Assembly (NCBI GenBank): GCA_029782355.1
Contig: JAKOUY010000016.1
Coordinates: 496,001-560,000, forward strand
DNA length: 64,000 bases
Origin: Actinomycetes bacterium
GTDB taxonomy: Bacteria > Actinomycetota > Acidimicrobiia > Acidimicrobiales > Ilumatobacteraceae
Direction of reading: 5' to 3'
Part shown: positions 34,562 through 45,711 of the stretch, in pieces
How positions within the stretch are numbered: the stretch's first letter is position 1
How the letters are laid out: each line of letters begins with the position of its first letter
Translations under genes and position numbers: made by a program
Notes under the pieces: model-generated
Databases searched by the model: none
What the model was told of the DNA's origin: nothing
What the model saw: the letters and a program-made list of their open reading frames with translations, nothing else

Positions 34562-35914
34562 GAGTCGCTGCTGCGACGTCATGAAGACAAGACGCTGGAG
34601 TTCAAACGGGACCTCTCCTCGCCCGATCGCGTCCTCGCGACGTTGATTGCCTTCGCCAACGCGTCGGGCGGCACGCTCGTCATCTGCGTCGACGATGCGT
34701 CGCGCAATGTGCTGGGTCTCAAGGATCCCACGTCGGTGGAGGAACGACTCGCGAACCTTGTTTCCGATCGGATTGCGCCTGCGCTGCTGGTCGACATCTC
34801 GATCATGCCGTGGCGCGAGCACCACCTCGTCGTCGCCGAGGTCTACCCGAGCGTGCGGCGACCTCATCATGACCGCCGACTCGGGCAAGGCCGCGGCACG
34901 TTCGTGCGCGTCGGCTCCTCGAACCGTCTGGCGGACGAACCACTGCGCGCCGAGCTGGCACACGGCTTGGGCGGTAGCTACGACGAGACGCCGCTCAACG
35001 GGGCAACGATGAGGGACCTCGATCCGACATACGCCGCCGAGCGCCTTCGTCGCAGGCCACCGCTCTCCGAGGGTGACCTCGTCGCTCTGCGAGCAGTCGA
35101 GCGTCAAGGGCAGCGTCGACGCGTCACGGTGGGCGGTTACCTGCTGTTCCGCTCACAGACTGAACCCCGACTCATGCCGGACGCTGGGTGCACGCAGGTC
35201 GATTCACGAGCGTCGATCGCACGCAGATCGCCGATTCCAAGCGGATAGATGGGCGGTTGACGGAGCTCGTTCAGCAGGTCTTCCAGTTCCTCGACCGCGC
35301 GCTCGACTCATCGGTCGTGGTTGCTGGCACTACGGCACAGTCGACGGTGCGTCCCGTCCCGATGAGTGCACGGCGCGAGGCTGTCGTGAACGCCGTGGTA
35401 CATGCGGACTACCGGCAACAGGGCGCTCCGATTACCGTCCGGGGTCTACCCGGACAGAATCGAGATCGAGAATCCCGGAATGCTCCTTCCGGGGCTCACC
35501 ATCCCCGACCTGTTCGCCGGTACCTCGAGGCTTCGCAATCGAATGATCGGGCGCATCTTTGCCGAGCTCGGCTACATCGAACAGTGGGGCAGCGGTGTGC
35601 GGCGAATGGTCGACGAGTGCACGAAGGCAGGCAACCATCCGCCGGTTATCGAGGAAGTTGCCGGACGCGTGCGGGTGACGTTCGCGTTCGGGCAAGTCGG
35701 ATCGCAGGAGCTCACGCCCCGCGACCGAGAGCTGCTGGCCCGGCTGGGCGCCGATGGAATGACGTCGGCGATGGCGGCCACACTCCTCGGCGTTTCGGAT
35801 CGCACTGCACGCAAGACACTCGCCGCGTTGGTTGATCGAGGTCTCGTCGTGGTGATCGGCAGTTCACCAAACGATCCACACCGACGATACGTCACGACGC
35901 TGCCCTCGACGTGA
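34562..35914 (+). pseudogene. decayed AlbA_2 / HATPase transcriptional regulator (Schlafen-AlbA type)
   Basis: The translation follows a well-known regulator type: N-terminal AlbA_2 domain (TLEFKRDLSSPDRVL, FANASGGTLVI), then an ATPase-like domain (REAVVNAVVHADYR, IEIENPGMLLPGL, RNRMIGRIFAELGYIEQWGS) and a C-terminal winged helix. Reading it needs two frame changes: one base missing near 35183-35185 and one extra G in the run 35441-35444, which cancel each other. No ATG, GTG or TTG lies in frame between the stop at 34481 and TTG 34643, so the start is also lost. The gene directly follows tRNA-Ser and is less GC-rich than its neighbours, suggesting a remnant of an integrated element. Sequencing error in the two runs cannot be excluded. 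Confidence 0.75.
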
Positions 35915-36253
35915 CGGCCTTCGAGTTCGAACGCGCTCGCAAACTCTCCGCTCCGAGGAGTGAGTTGGACACGGAGTCCGACTCCCGGTGCCGCCACCGT
36001 CCGCCGGCGGCGAGTGTCCTGTCCTGCGTTCCGTTCGCCTGAACCGCACTGCCAGCGACGTCGACATCGTGGCGAACCTGGCGGGGAGGCTCGCTGAGTG
36101 CGTCCCGAGTCGGCAACGGGCACGAACGACCGTGCTCGTCGATGCGGGGTCGTCATGACCGATCCGGGAGCCCAACGGTGCGGCGCCGTCGGTGCCTGCC
36201 GTTGGGCAGGAGGCGGGCGCCATCGACCGTCGTGGTGACGCCCAGCTGGCAAG
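35915..36253. other. gene-free gap of 339 bp after the decayed regulator
   Basis: No convincing gene or RNA is seen. Base composition is closer to the decayed regulator than to the flanking core genes. A stretch near 35978-36000 (GGAGTCCGACTCCCGG) faintly resembles a tRNA T-arm but does not fold into a tRNA. It may be the far edge of the integrated remnant. Confidence 0.4.
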
Positions 36254-36262
36254 ATGCCTGCC

Positions 36263-36484
36263 GTGTCGGCGCGCCCAGCCCATCTTCCCCGGTATCGCCT
36301 GTTGACCGGACCTGACGACGATCAGTTCTGCCGGCGGGTGAGTGAGGCCCTCGACCTCGGTTACGTGCTCCACGAGGGTCCGGCGCTGACGGTCAACGGC
36401 TCGACGGTGATCGCCGGCCAGGCGGTGGTGTGGCCCGACGACACGTCCGAGACCTTGCGCTCACTCAGCACGCTCGGCGGCTGA
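36263..36484 (+). CDS. DUF1737-domain protein
   Basis: This 73-residue protein matches the small DUF1737 family: YRLLTGPDDDQFCRRVSEAL near the start and LGYVLHEGPALTVNG after it. Function is unknown; members are found mostly as single small genes. GTG 36263 is preferred because a CAAGAT hexamer lies 7 nt before it (36250-36255); ATG 36254, in frame and three codons earlier, overlaps that hexamer and is the alternative. Confidence 0.7.
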   Translation: MSARPAHLPRYRLLTGPDDDQFCRRVSEALDLGYVLHEGPALTVNGSTVIAGQAVVWPDDTSETLRSLSTLGG

Positions 36485-36506
36485 GCGCGCCTGGCAGCAT
36501 GTCGGC

Positions 36507-36878
36507 ATGGCCGACCTGAACGCCACGCTGCGCTTCACCGTCACGGCGGACGACACCGCCGTCGCCGTCGGGTCGGGCAGCCTGGCCGTGCTGGGTACGC
36601 CACGACTGCTGGCATGGTGCGAGGCGGCAACCTGTTCGGCCCTCGCCGCAGCACTGGCCGACGGCGCAACCAGCGTCGGGACGTTGGTCCACCTCGAACA
36701 CGTTGCCGCCAGCCCGGTGGGCGCGCAGATCGAGGTCACGGCATCGGTGACGTCGATCGAGGGACGCACCCACCGGTTCTCGGTCACGGCTGCCGACGTG
36801 CGGTCGGGCACGGTGGTCGGCCGCGCTGAGATCACCCGGGTGGTCGTCGACGCTCAGCGGTTCATGGCCCGTCTCTGA
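36507..36878 (+). CDS. FlK-like hot-dog thioesterase
   Basis: This 123-residue protein resembles the fluoroacetyl-CoA thioesterase (FlK) family of hot-dog folds: VLGTPRLLAWCEAATCSALA (about residues 29-48), TSVGTLVHLEHVAASPVG with the conserved Thr and Glu/His positions (about 57-74) and a C-terminal RVVVDAQRF. It probably hydrolyses an acyl-CoA; fluoroacetyl specificity should not be assumed. CAGCAT (36495-36500) lies 6 nt before the ATG. It is 22 nt downstream of the DUF1737 gene. Confidence 0.75.
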   Translation: MADLNATLRFTVTADDTAVAVGSGSLAVLGTPRLLAWCEAATCSALAAALADGATSVGTLVHLEHVAASPVGAQIEVTASVTSIEGRTHRFSVTAADVRSGTVVGRAEITRVVVDAQRFMARL

Positions 36879-36886
36879 GCGGCGGT

Positions 36887-37402
36887 TCACGCCACGGAGT
36901 GCGCCCGGCGGTCGAGGATCATCTCGCGCAGGATGTCGGCGTGGCCGCAGTGCTGGGCCAGTTCGCGGAGCAGGTGCAGGTACACCCAGCGTAACGGCAA
37001 CGGTCCGCGCCGGTTCCCGGTGACCACGTCGTCGAGGTCGAGGCCGGCTGCCAGGCGGCGCGATTCGTCGCACGCATCGGAGTAGCTCGAGCGGACCGAG
37101 TCCACGGTGTCGTCGGTGGCGATGTCGAACGACTCGTCCGGGCTCGCCGCCACGCCCAACTCGCCACGTGGTCGGTGGGCGATGGCTTCCCCGAACCACA
37201 CCTGCTCGACGAAGGTGGCGTGCTTCACCAAGCCGAGCAGCGTCGTCTTCGACCCGACCAGCTGGAGTCTGGCCTCCTCCTCACTCAGCGAGTCGAGGCA
37301 CCCATCCAGCATTCGGCGGTGCTCGTCGAGGAAGACCTCGAACTGCTCGCGCAACGGTTGGGTGAACGTGTCGGGGTCGAAGGTGGTTCGTTCGTCGGCC
37401 AT
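36887..37402 (-). CDS. DinB-family protein (DUF664)
   Basis: A 171-residue four-helix-bundle protein of the DinB/YfiT superfamily. Putative metal His residues are in LLGLVKHATFVEQVWFGEA (about residue 55) and LAQHCGHADILREMI near the C-terminus; the RWVYLHLLREL helix is typical of DUF664. Relatives include bacillithiol- and mycothiol-dependent transferases; the role here is unknown. ATG 37402 has GACACT on the minus strand (37409-37414) 6 nt upstream. It converges with the thioesterase gene. Confidence 0.82.
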   Translation of the reverse strand: MADERTTFDPDTFTQPLREQFEVFLDEHRRMLDGCLDSLSEEEARLQLVGSKTTLLGLVKHATFVEQVWFGEAIAHRPRGELGVAASPDESFDIATDDTVDSVRSSYSDACDESRRLAAGLDLDDVVTGNRRGPLPLRWVYLHLLRELAQHCGHADILREMILDRRAHSVA

Positions 37403-37433
37403 CGCACCAGTGTCGCCCACCGCTGGTGAGCGG

Positions 37434-37904
37434 TCACGACGGAATCGGGAATGAGCGCATCCCACCCTCGTCGGCGGTGCGTGCCAGGGAGGAGTAGTCG
37501 CGGCGAGTGAAACGCCAGGTCCCGTCGACGATCGCATAGCGGTCCTCGTACAAGCCGTAGGCGACGGTCCAGTGACGGCCTGCGTCATGGCGCAGTTCCT
37601 GGATGTACAACCGCGCCGCCCCGGACTCGGAGTCCCCGACGGTGACGGCGCTGTTGACGATGGTGAAGGCGAAGAAGGTGAAGCGCTCGATGGCGCTGGC
37701 GATGAAGTCGGCGACCGCACGCCCGCCCTCCAGGTGTCGAGCGACGCCGTCGCGCAGATCCAGGGAGACCGGGCAGCCCGGCGCGAACATCCCTGCGACC
37801 TCGTCCCAGGCCCGGCGGGTCACTGCGTCGCCGTAGCGGCTCTGCAGGCTGCGGATCGCAACCTCGGCCGCCAGCCGGCCCAAGTCGTCGGTCGCAGCGT
37901 TCAC
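37434..37904 (-). CDS. SnoaL-like (NTF2-fold) protein
   Basis: This 156-residue protein has the cone-like NTF2/SnoaL_4 pattern: AIRSLQSRYGDAVTRRAWDE (about residues 17-36), an acidic MFAPGCPVSLDL stretch, HLEGGRAVADFI and a terminal TWRFTRRDYSS strand. Members include polyketide cyclases, dehydratases and binding proteins; no catalytic set can be named. GTG 37904 has TAACGT on the minus strand (37912-37917) 7 nt upstream. The gene stands alone between the DinB and helical-protein genes. Confidence 0.75.
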   Translation of the reverse strand: MNAATDDLGRLAAEVAIRSLQSRYGDAVTRRAWDEVAGMFAPGCPVSLDLRDGVARHLEGGRAVADFIASAIERFTFFAFTIVNSAVTVGDSESGAARLYIQELRHDAGRHWTVAYGLYEDRYAIVDGTWRFTRRDYSSLARTADEGGMRSFPIPS

Positions 37905-37914
37905 CCGCCAGACG

Positions 37915-38376
37915 TTACGACGCGGTGTCCGGCCCCGTGCCAGTGGAGTCGTTGCGACGGCCCTTCGTGAACTCCGTCTTGACGGTCTGGAACAGATCGC
38001 TGAGGTCGTCGACCAGGGAGTCGACGGTGTGCGAGAGCGCGCCGCTGAGCGACTTGCCGGCCTGACGGGCCTGCGAGCGGATCTCCTCGCTGTGGGTGAT
38101 GTCCGAGGCCCGCTCGCTGAGATCCTTGGCGGCGGCGATCAGGGAATCGAAGGCCTTGCGGAAGGCGTCGGCCGGGTCGGTGCCCGAGGACTTCGGCTCG
38201 GATGCGGGGCGGATGGTCGATGCGGCACCAGGAGCCGGGGTGACTGCCGTCTCCTCGCTGCCGCCGGCGCGCTCGCGGTACCGATCGCGCACCAACCGGG
38301 CCAGCTTGGTGAAGCCGTCGCCGACCTCGTCCCAGGCGGCCTTCATCGGATCGGTGGTGTGGGTGGGTTCGGACAT
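37915..38376 (-). CDS. helical protein of unknown function
   Basis: This 153-residue protein is soluble and mostly helical: an N-terminal helix (AAWDEVGDGFTKLARLVRDR), a Pro/Ser/Ala-rich linker (about residues 42-68) and two long amphipathic helices towards the C-terminus (DAFRKAFDSLIAAAKDLSER; VDSLVDDLSDLFQTVKTEF). It resembles stress or membrane-associated CsbD/apolipoprotein-like helical proteins only in general style; no family is claimed. AAGGAG lies 5 nt before ATG 38376. Confidence 0.65.
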   Translation of the reverse strand: MSEPTHTTDPMKAAWDEVGDGFTKLARLVRDRYRERAGGSEETAVTPAPGAASTIRPASEPKSSGTDPADAFRKAFDSLIAAAKDLSERASDITHSEEIRSQARQAGKSLSGALSHTVDSLVDDLSDLFQTVKTEFTKGRRNDSTGTGPDTAS

Positions 38377-38491
38377 GGTGACTCCTTCGTCGAACGAACG
38401 ATCCCTGGCTACCCGCCGAACGCCACCGGAAACGCCACATCCTCAATGGGGTTGGTGACATCCATCGCATCGCCAACCCGTCCAGCCACCC

Positions 38492-38512
38492 TGACCGAAC
38501 GCTTGTTCGTCA
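38492..38512. promoter_or_regulatory. operator-like palindrome in the alkB-type promoter
   Basis: TGACCGAAC (38492-38500) and GTTCGTCA (38505-38512) form an imperfect palindrome around GCTT. It lies just upstream of TACGAT (38519-38524), the probable -10 of the oxygenase gene, so a bound repressor would block it. Confidence 0.4.
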
Positions 38513-38531
38513 GCCTGATACGATCGGCGGC

Positions 38532-39125
38532 GTGATCCAGCCCACCCTGCTGCCCCAGCCGGCGACCGTCGAGCGCGTCCACCTCGGCGACGGTGCCTGG
38601 GTGGACATCGGCCGAGGGTGGCTGGCCGACGACGGCGGGTTGTTCGAGCGACTGTGCGAGCACGTCCCCTGGCGTCACGAGCGGCGGCCGATGTACGACC
38701 GGATCGTCGATGTGCCGCGGCTCGTCGCCCACTACGAGGCCGGCGAGCCGTGGCCCGACCCGATGCTGTACGACCTGCGCGACCGACTCAACCTGCGCTA
38801 CGCCGGCGAGATCGGGGAAGACCTGGTCACCTGTGGTCTGTGCCGCTATCGGACCGGGCAGGACTCGGTGGCCTGGCACGGCGACACCATCGGGCGGGCC
38901 CGCCACGACGACACGGTGGTGGCGGTGCTCTCGCTCGGCGCCGAGCGGACCTTCGCCCTGCGCCGGCGGGGTGGCGGACCGTCGATGCGCGTCCGCCCGG
39001 GCCACGGCGACCTGTTGGTCATGGGTGGCACGTGCCAGCGGACGTGGGAGCACGCCGTGCCGAAGACCGCCCGAGCGGTGGGCCAACGGCTGAGCGTCCA
39101 GTTCCGAACTCATGGGGTGCGCTGA
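38532..39125 (+). CDS. AlkB-like 2-oxoglutarate/Fe(II) dioxygenase
   Basis: This 197-residue protein shows the AlkB dioxygenase triad: WHGDTIGRARHDD with the HxD pair (about residues 119-121), the distal His in WEHAVPK (about 177) and the 2-oxoglutarate Arg in LSVQFRTH near the end. The NLRYAGEIGE and TCGLCRYRTG stretches fit the nucleotide-recognition lid. It probably removes alkyl groups from DNA or RNA bases. GTG 38532 follows TACGAT (38519-38524) by 7 nt, so the mRNA is likely leaderless, and an operator-like palindrome precedes it. Confidence 0.85.
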   Translation: MIQPTLLPQPATVERVHLGDGAWVDIGRGWLADDGGLFERLCEHVPWRHERRPMYDRIVDVPRLVAHYEAGEPWPDPMLYDLRDRLNLRYAGEIGEDLVTCGLCRYRTGQDSVAWHGDTIGRARHDDTVVAVLSLGAERTFALRRRGGGPSMRVRPGHGDLLVMGGTCQRTWEHAVPKTARAVGQRLSVQFRTHGVR

Positions 39126-39203
39126 ACGATCCCGCCGACGTCACGCTCCACCGGGTCGCGACGCTGCGGGGTCCTTGGGTACGACCCTGGTCGGCCCCCC
39201 GTC

Positions 39204-40565
39204 CTAGCCGGCCAGCCCCGCCAGGGCCAGTGCCTCGGGCAGGGTGGCCGCCCGGATGGTCTCGATCCCGGCCACCCCGTTGGCGGAGTTGGCCGGGATG
39301 ATGGCCCGGCGGAACCCCAGCCGAGCGGCCTCGGCCAGGCGCCGGCGGGCATGGCCCACCTGGCGCAGCTCGCCGGCCAGGCCGACCTCGCCGAACAGCA
39401 CCACATCGCCGGGAACGGCGACGTCCAGGGCTGCGCTGGCCAGGGCGGCGCAGATGGCCAGATCGACACCGGGCTCGGCCAGGCGCACGCCTCCCACCGC
39501 TGAGGCGAACACCTCGTGCGCCGACAGCCGCAGCCCGGCGCGCCGCTCGAGCACCGCCAGCAGCAGGGCCAGTCGCCCGCTGTCCAACCCCTGGGCGCTG
39601 CGCCGGGCCGGCACATCGGGACGCATCCGGTTGGTCAGCGCCTGGATCTCGACCAGCAGGGGGCGCTGCCCGTCCAGGGTTGGCGTGACGGTGGACCCGG
39701 CGATGCCCGTGCGCCGGTCGGCGAGGAACATCGAGCTGGCGTCGGGTACGGCGACCAGGCCGCGCTCGGACATCTCGAACACGCCGAGGTCGTTGGTCGG
39801 CCCGAAGCGGTGCTTGACGGCGCGCAGCAGGCGCAAGGCGTGATCACGGTCCCCCTCGAAGCTGAGGACGGTGTCGACGAGATGCTCGAGGACCCGAGGC
39901 CCGGCCAAGGAGCCCTCTTTGGTGACGTGGCCGACGAGCACCATCGACACCCGCCGGGCCTTGGCCTCGGCGACCAACCGGTGGGCGCAGGCCCGCACTT
40001 GGACCACCGATCCGGGCGCCGAGCCGACGTCGGCATCGGCCACCGTCTGGATGCTGTCGACCACGACCACTTGCGGGTCGACGCGCTCGATGGCGGCGAC
40101 GATGCCGGCGATCGACGTCTCCGCGAGCAGCCACAGATCGGGCTGTCCGACACCGAGGCGGTCGGCACGCAGGCGGATCTGCTGGGCGCTCTCCTCGGCA
40201 CTGACGTACAGCGTGCGGCCCGGCCACAGCTGGAGCAGCTGCAGCAGCAGCGTGCTTTTGCCGATCCCCGGCTCGCCGCCGAGGAGGGTCACCGAGCCGG
40301 GAACCAACCCGCCACCCAGCACCCGGTCGAGTTCGTCGAGGCCGGTGGGGTACGGCGTCCCGGCCATCAGGTCGACCTCGTGGAGCGGGATGGGAGCGGC
40401 GGCAGCGACCCCGCCGAGTGACGGCGCCGGTGCGGGGGCGGCGTCCTCGACGTCCTCGATCAGGCTGTTCCAGGCCCCGCAGGACGGGCAGCGCCCGGCC
40501 CACTTCGGTTGGTCGGCGGCACACTCGGTGCAGCGGTAGACGACGCGCAGCTTCACCGCTGGCAC
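39204..40565 (-). CDS. radA: DNA repair protein RadA/Sms
   Basis: A 453-residue branch-migration ATPase: N-terminal C4 zinc finger CTEC...CPSC (about residues 12-30), Walker A GEPGIGKST (about 97), the RecA-like core, and a C-terminal Lon-protease-like domain with a GEVGLAGELRQV segment. The RadA signature, usually KNRFG, reads KHRFG here (about residue 253). It works with RecA in processing recombination intermediates. GTG 40565 is used; a GTG three codons later is possible. Confidence 0.93.
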   Translation of the reverse strand: MPAVKLRVVYRCTECAADQPKWAGRCPSCGAWNSLIEDVEDAAPAPAPSLGGVAAAAPIPLHEVDLMAGTPYPTGLDELDRVLGGGLVPGSVTLLGGEPGIGKSTLLLQLLQLWPGRTLYVSAEESAQQIRLRADRLGVGQPDLWLLAETSIAGIVAAIERVDPQVVVVDSIQTVADADVGSAPGSVVQVRACAHRLVAEAKARRVSMVLVGHVTKEGSLAGPRVLEHLVDTVLSFEGDRDHALRLLRAVKHRFGPTNDLGVFEMSERGLVAVPDASSMFLADRRTGIAGSTVTPTLDGQRPLLVEIQALTNRMRPDVPARRSAQGLDSGRLALLLAVLERRAGLRLSAHEVFASAVGGVRLAEPGVDLAICAALASAALDVAVPGDVVLFGEVGLAGELRQVGHARRRLAEAARLGFRRAIIPANSANGVAGIETIRAATLPEALALAGLAG

Positions 40566-40602
40566 GGTACGCCGGGGGTGCGCGCCGGATGGCCGCTCGG
40601 GC

Positions 40603-41448
40603 CTACAGGTTGCGGGCCCGGTGGGCCATCAGGACCGCCCGGCGCTGCGCCCGGCGGCGCCGGACGCGCACCACCTGGGCGGTGATCGCGCCGACGAGGG
40701 CCAGCCAGCCGACGAGCAGCAGCAGGAACAGCCACGACAGCACTCGCCAGAACCCGCCTCCTCCGCCGTCACCGCCGGCAGCGCCGCCGGCACCGACCAC
40801 GGCCGAGCTGGCCACCTGGAGGGCATCGCCGCCGTTGGGCACCGTCCAGGTGAGCCGGTCACCGTCGCGGCGGGCGGCGCTGGTCACCGCGCCAGGAAGC
40901 TTCACCGTGAACGTCGCCGACACCGCGCCGGCCCGTTCCGCCGGCGACAGCTTGTCGGCCCACGGCGTCTTGCCCAAGCTGTTGACCAGGGTGGTGTCGG
41001 CGAAGGCCACCAGATCGCCGTCGATGCGCAGGGCGCCGGTGAGCTGGAAGGTGGCCCGGCCCGAGGCGACGCTGCGGGTCAGGCTGAGCCCGTGCAGGGG
41101 GCCGTTGGGTCCGTTGATGTACTGCAGCAGGGTGGTCGCGTCCTTGACGGTGGCGAACGGGTGGGTGAGCACCACGCGCAGACCGCCATCGGTGGTGGAC
41201 GCCGGGCCCTCCACCACCCACCCGGCACGCTGGGCATCGGCCAGGCGGAGATCGTTGGCCAACCCGGGGGCGTTGTCGACCACGGCCCGGTCGGCCACGG
41301 CCGTGAGCGTCAGGACCCCGCTGCCGTCGGCGTGGACGTCGAGGTCGATGGTGGTGTCGACCCGGCAGCCGGGCAGCACCACCAGTGCCAGGACGGCCAG
41401 CAGCGCGGCGACGGCGCGGCGGATCACGATCGACCCCGAACGACCCAC
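40603..41448 (-). CDS. LppM-like lipoprotein with C-terminal membrane anchor
   Basis: This 281-residue protein starts with a lipoprotein signal (LAVLALVVLPGC, Cys about residue 28), has an extracellular beta-rich domain beginning CRVDTTIDLDVHADGSG, then a Gly-rich stretch and a C-terminal transmembrane helix (WRVLSWLFLLLLVGWLALVG, about 232-251) with a basic cytoplasmic tail. This layout matches mycobacterial LppM/DUF3153-type proteins. It lies 37 nt from radA and 58 nt from clpC, on the same strand. Function is not established by sequence. Confidence 0.72.
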   Translation of the reverse strand: MGRSGSIVIRRAVAALLAVLALVVLPGCRVDTTIDLDVHADGSGVLTLTAVADRAVVDNAPGLANDLRLADAQRAGWVVEGPASTTDGGLRVVLTHPFATVKDATTLLQYINGPNGPLHGLSLTRSVASGRATFQLTGALRIDGDLVAFADTTLVNSLGKTPWADKLSPAERAGAVSATFTVKLPGAVTSAARRDGDRLTWTVPNGGDALQVASSAVVGAGGAAGGDGGGGGFWRVLSWLFLLLLVGWLALVGAITAQVVRVRRRRAQRRAVLMAHRARNL

Positions 41449-41481
41449 CCGTTCAGTGTGTCAGCCGCCGCCCGCCGATGA

Positions 41482-41501
41482 CGCCATTCGGGTGAATGGC
41501 G
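41482..41501. terminator. hairpin downstream of clpC
   Basis: CGCCATTC (41482-41489) and GAATGGCG (41494-41501) form an 8-bp stem with loop GGGT, between the clpC stop and the lipoprotein gene. It is followed by GCTGATCAG, a 9-mer also found at the ends of the palindromic repeats at 23692 and 24680. Confidence 0.55.
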
Positions 41502-41506
41502 GCTGA

Positions 41507-44089
<2,583 letters not shown>

Positions 44090-44177
44090 AGGGGGAGTGT
44101 ATCGGCGGGCTTGTGTGCCGACGTGGGCAGCGCGTAGCGTGTCCCTCCCCCTGCCGGTCGAGTCCGGCTTGGCCGGA

Positions 44178-44609
44178 TCAGGTCGACTTGGTCGGGAAGG
44201 ACGTGACGCACGAGACCGCCGAGGCCATGGCCGCCTTTGCGGCGTCCGACACCCCGGCGGGCTCCGTCTTCAGCGCCGGATCCGTTGCGAACGCGGCAAG
44301 GATCTTGTCGAGGTCGGCGGGTGGGATCTTGGCCATCTTCTCGTTCACGCAGGCCTCGTCGAACTTGGCGCCGGCGGACTGTCCGGCGGCGATGAAGGCC
44401 TTGGCCAGCTGGGCGGCCTTCCCGCCGTCCGGGCTGGCATTGGCATTCGCCGCGGTGGTCCCACCTGGTGCCGCGGTCGTGCCGGCACCGGTGGTGGCGC
44501 TGGCCTTGGTGGTCGAGGTGGCCGGCTCGTCGTCGTCACCGCATCCGGCGAGCAGTGCGCAGCTCGCCGTCAGGATCGTTGCCGCGGTCAATCGATGGAT
44601 CCGTCGCAT
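44178..44609 (-). CDS. small lipoprotein of unknown function
   Basis: This 143-residue protein has a lipobox ([12 protein letters not shown], Cys about residue 23) followed by an acidic [11 protein letters not shown] stretch, a Thr/Ala/Gly-rich spacer and a compact C-terminal domain with two cysteines (EACVNEK and SAVSCVTSF), possibly a disulfide. AGGGGG lies 5 nt before ATG 44609. It is divergent from the polyprenyl synthase gene. No family is recognised. Confidence 0.72.
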   Translation of the reverse strand: MRRIHRLTAATILTASCALLAGCGDDDEPATSTTKASATTGAGTTAAPGGTTAANANASPDGGKAAQLAKAFIAAGQSAGAKFDEACVNEKMAKIPPADLDKILAAFATDPALKTEPAGVSDAAKAAMASAVSCVTSFPTKST

Positions 44610-44738
44610 GGTTGCCCCCTGGAGTGCCCCGTCTGATCGGCGGTCCGACGTTCCGCCGACCGCAACCGTACTCCGCCGGATGACCAGGGGACGCGGACCG
44701 GGGCGGGGATGATCGCCTCGGTCACGTAGCCTGGCCCG

Positions 44739-45710
44739 GTGACCTCGGCGACGATGTTCGTGCTTCCTGGGCAGGACAGCGTGCTGGCGCGGATCGAGTC
44801 TGCGTTGGTGGCGTCCGTCGAGGTCGAGGACCGCTACCTCAACGAAATTGCCTCGCACCTCGTCGTCGCTGGCGGGAAGCGTCTCCGGCCACTGCTCACG
44901 GTCGTCGCCGCCCAGGTGGGCGGGGAGCCGTACGGCGAGGCGGCCCTGCAGGGCGGGGTGGCCTGCGAACTGGTGCAGACCGGCTCGCTGTACCACGACG
45001 ACGTCATGGACGAGGCACCCACCCGGCGTGGCGTCGAGACGGTGAACGCCAAGTGGGGCAACCTGCAGGCCATCCTGGCCGGTGACTTCCTGCTGGCTCG
45101 GGCTAGTGAGATCGCCGCGTCACTGGGGACCGAGGTTGCCGGGTTGCTGGCGCGCACGATCGGCCGGCTGTGCGAGGGGCAGATCGACGAGTTGCGCCAT
45201 ACGTACAACCCGGCTCGCCCGGAGGCGTCGTACGTGTCGTCGATCGGTGGCAAGACCGCCGCGCTGTTCGCCACCTCGGCGCGCATCGGCGGGATCGTGG
45301 CCGGCCTCGATCGTGCCGTCATCGACATCTTGACGGCCTACGGCGACGCCTACGGCATGGTGTTCCAGGTGGTCGACGATCTGCTCGACCTGACCGCCAC
45401 CGGAGAGAAGCTGGGCAAACCGGCCGGGCACGACATGGTCGAGGGTGTCTACACCCTGCCGGTCCTGCGAACCCTGCAGGGCGGTGGAGTGGCCGCGGCC
45501 GAGTTGCTCTCGTTGCTCGGCAAGCCGCTGGACGTGGCCGAGCGGGACAAGGCGCTCGGAATCGTCCGCGACAACGGCGGCCTGGAGTCAGCGATGGTGA
45601 CGGCCAGGGAGTGGGCGGCGCGAGCCGAGCAGCTGTGCGACTCGCTGCCCGCTGGTGCGGCCACCGACGTCCTGCGCGCCGCACCCGGGCAGCTGTTGGC
45701 AACGCTCTGA
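44739..45710 (+). CDS. polyprenyl diphosphate synthase
   Basis: A 323-residue trans-isoprenyl diphosphate synthase: VAGGKRLRPLL (about residue 43), first Asp-rich motif DDVMDEAPTRRG (about 88), GDFLLARA, and the second motif FQVVDDLLD (about 211). It extends allylic diphosphates with isopentenyl diphosphate; small residues before the first Asp motif suggest a medium or long product such as a menaquinone side chain. GTG 44739 has TAGCCT (44727-44732) 6 nt upstream. It converges with the Hsp70-like gene, with stops 1 nt apart. Confidence 0.9.
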   Translation: MTSATMFVLPGQDSVLARIESALVASVEVEDRYLNEIASHLVVAGGKRLRPLLTVVAAQVGGEPYGEAALQGGVACELVQTGSLYHDDVMDEAPTRRGVETVNAKWGNLQAILAGDFLLARASEIAASLGTEVAGLLARTIGRLCEGQIDELRHTYNPARPEASYVSSIGGKTAALFATSARIGGIVAGLDRAVIDILTAYGDAYGMVFQVVDDLLDLTATGEKLGKPAGHDMVEGVYTLPVLRTLQGGGVAAAELLSLLGKPLDVAERDKALGIVRDNGGLESAMVTAREWAARAEQLCDSLPAGAATDVLRAAPGQLLATL

Positions 45711-45711
45711 G

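Noticed and set aside
35936-36200. Possible tRNA-like or attR remnant (TCCGACTCCC near 35983)
   Set aside because: Eight of ten bases resemble the T-loop region of tRNA-Ser, but no cloverleaf forms and the flanks do not match. Too weak to call an attachment site.
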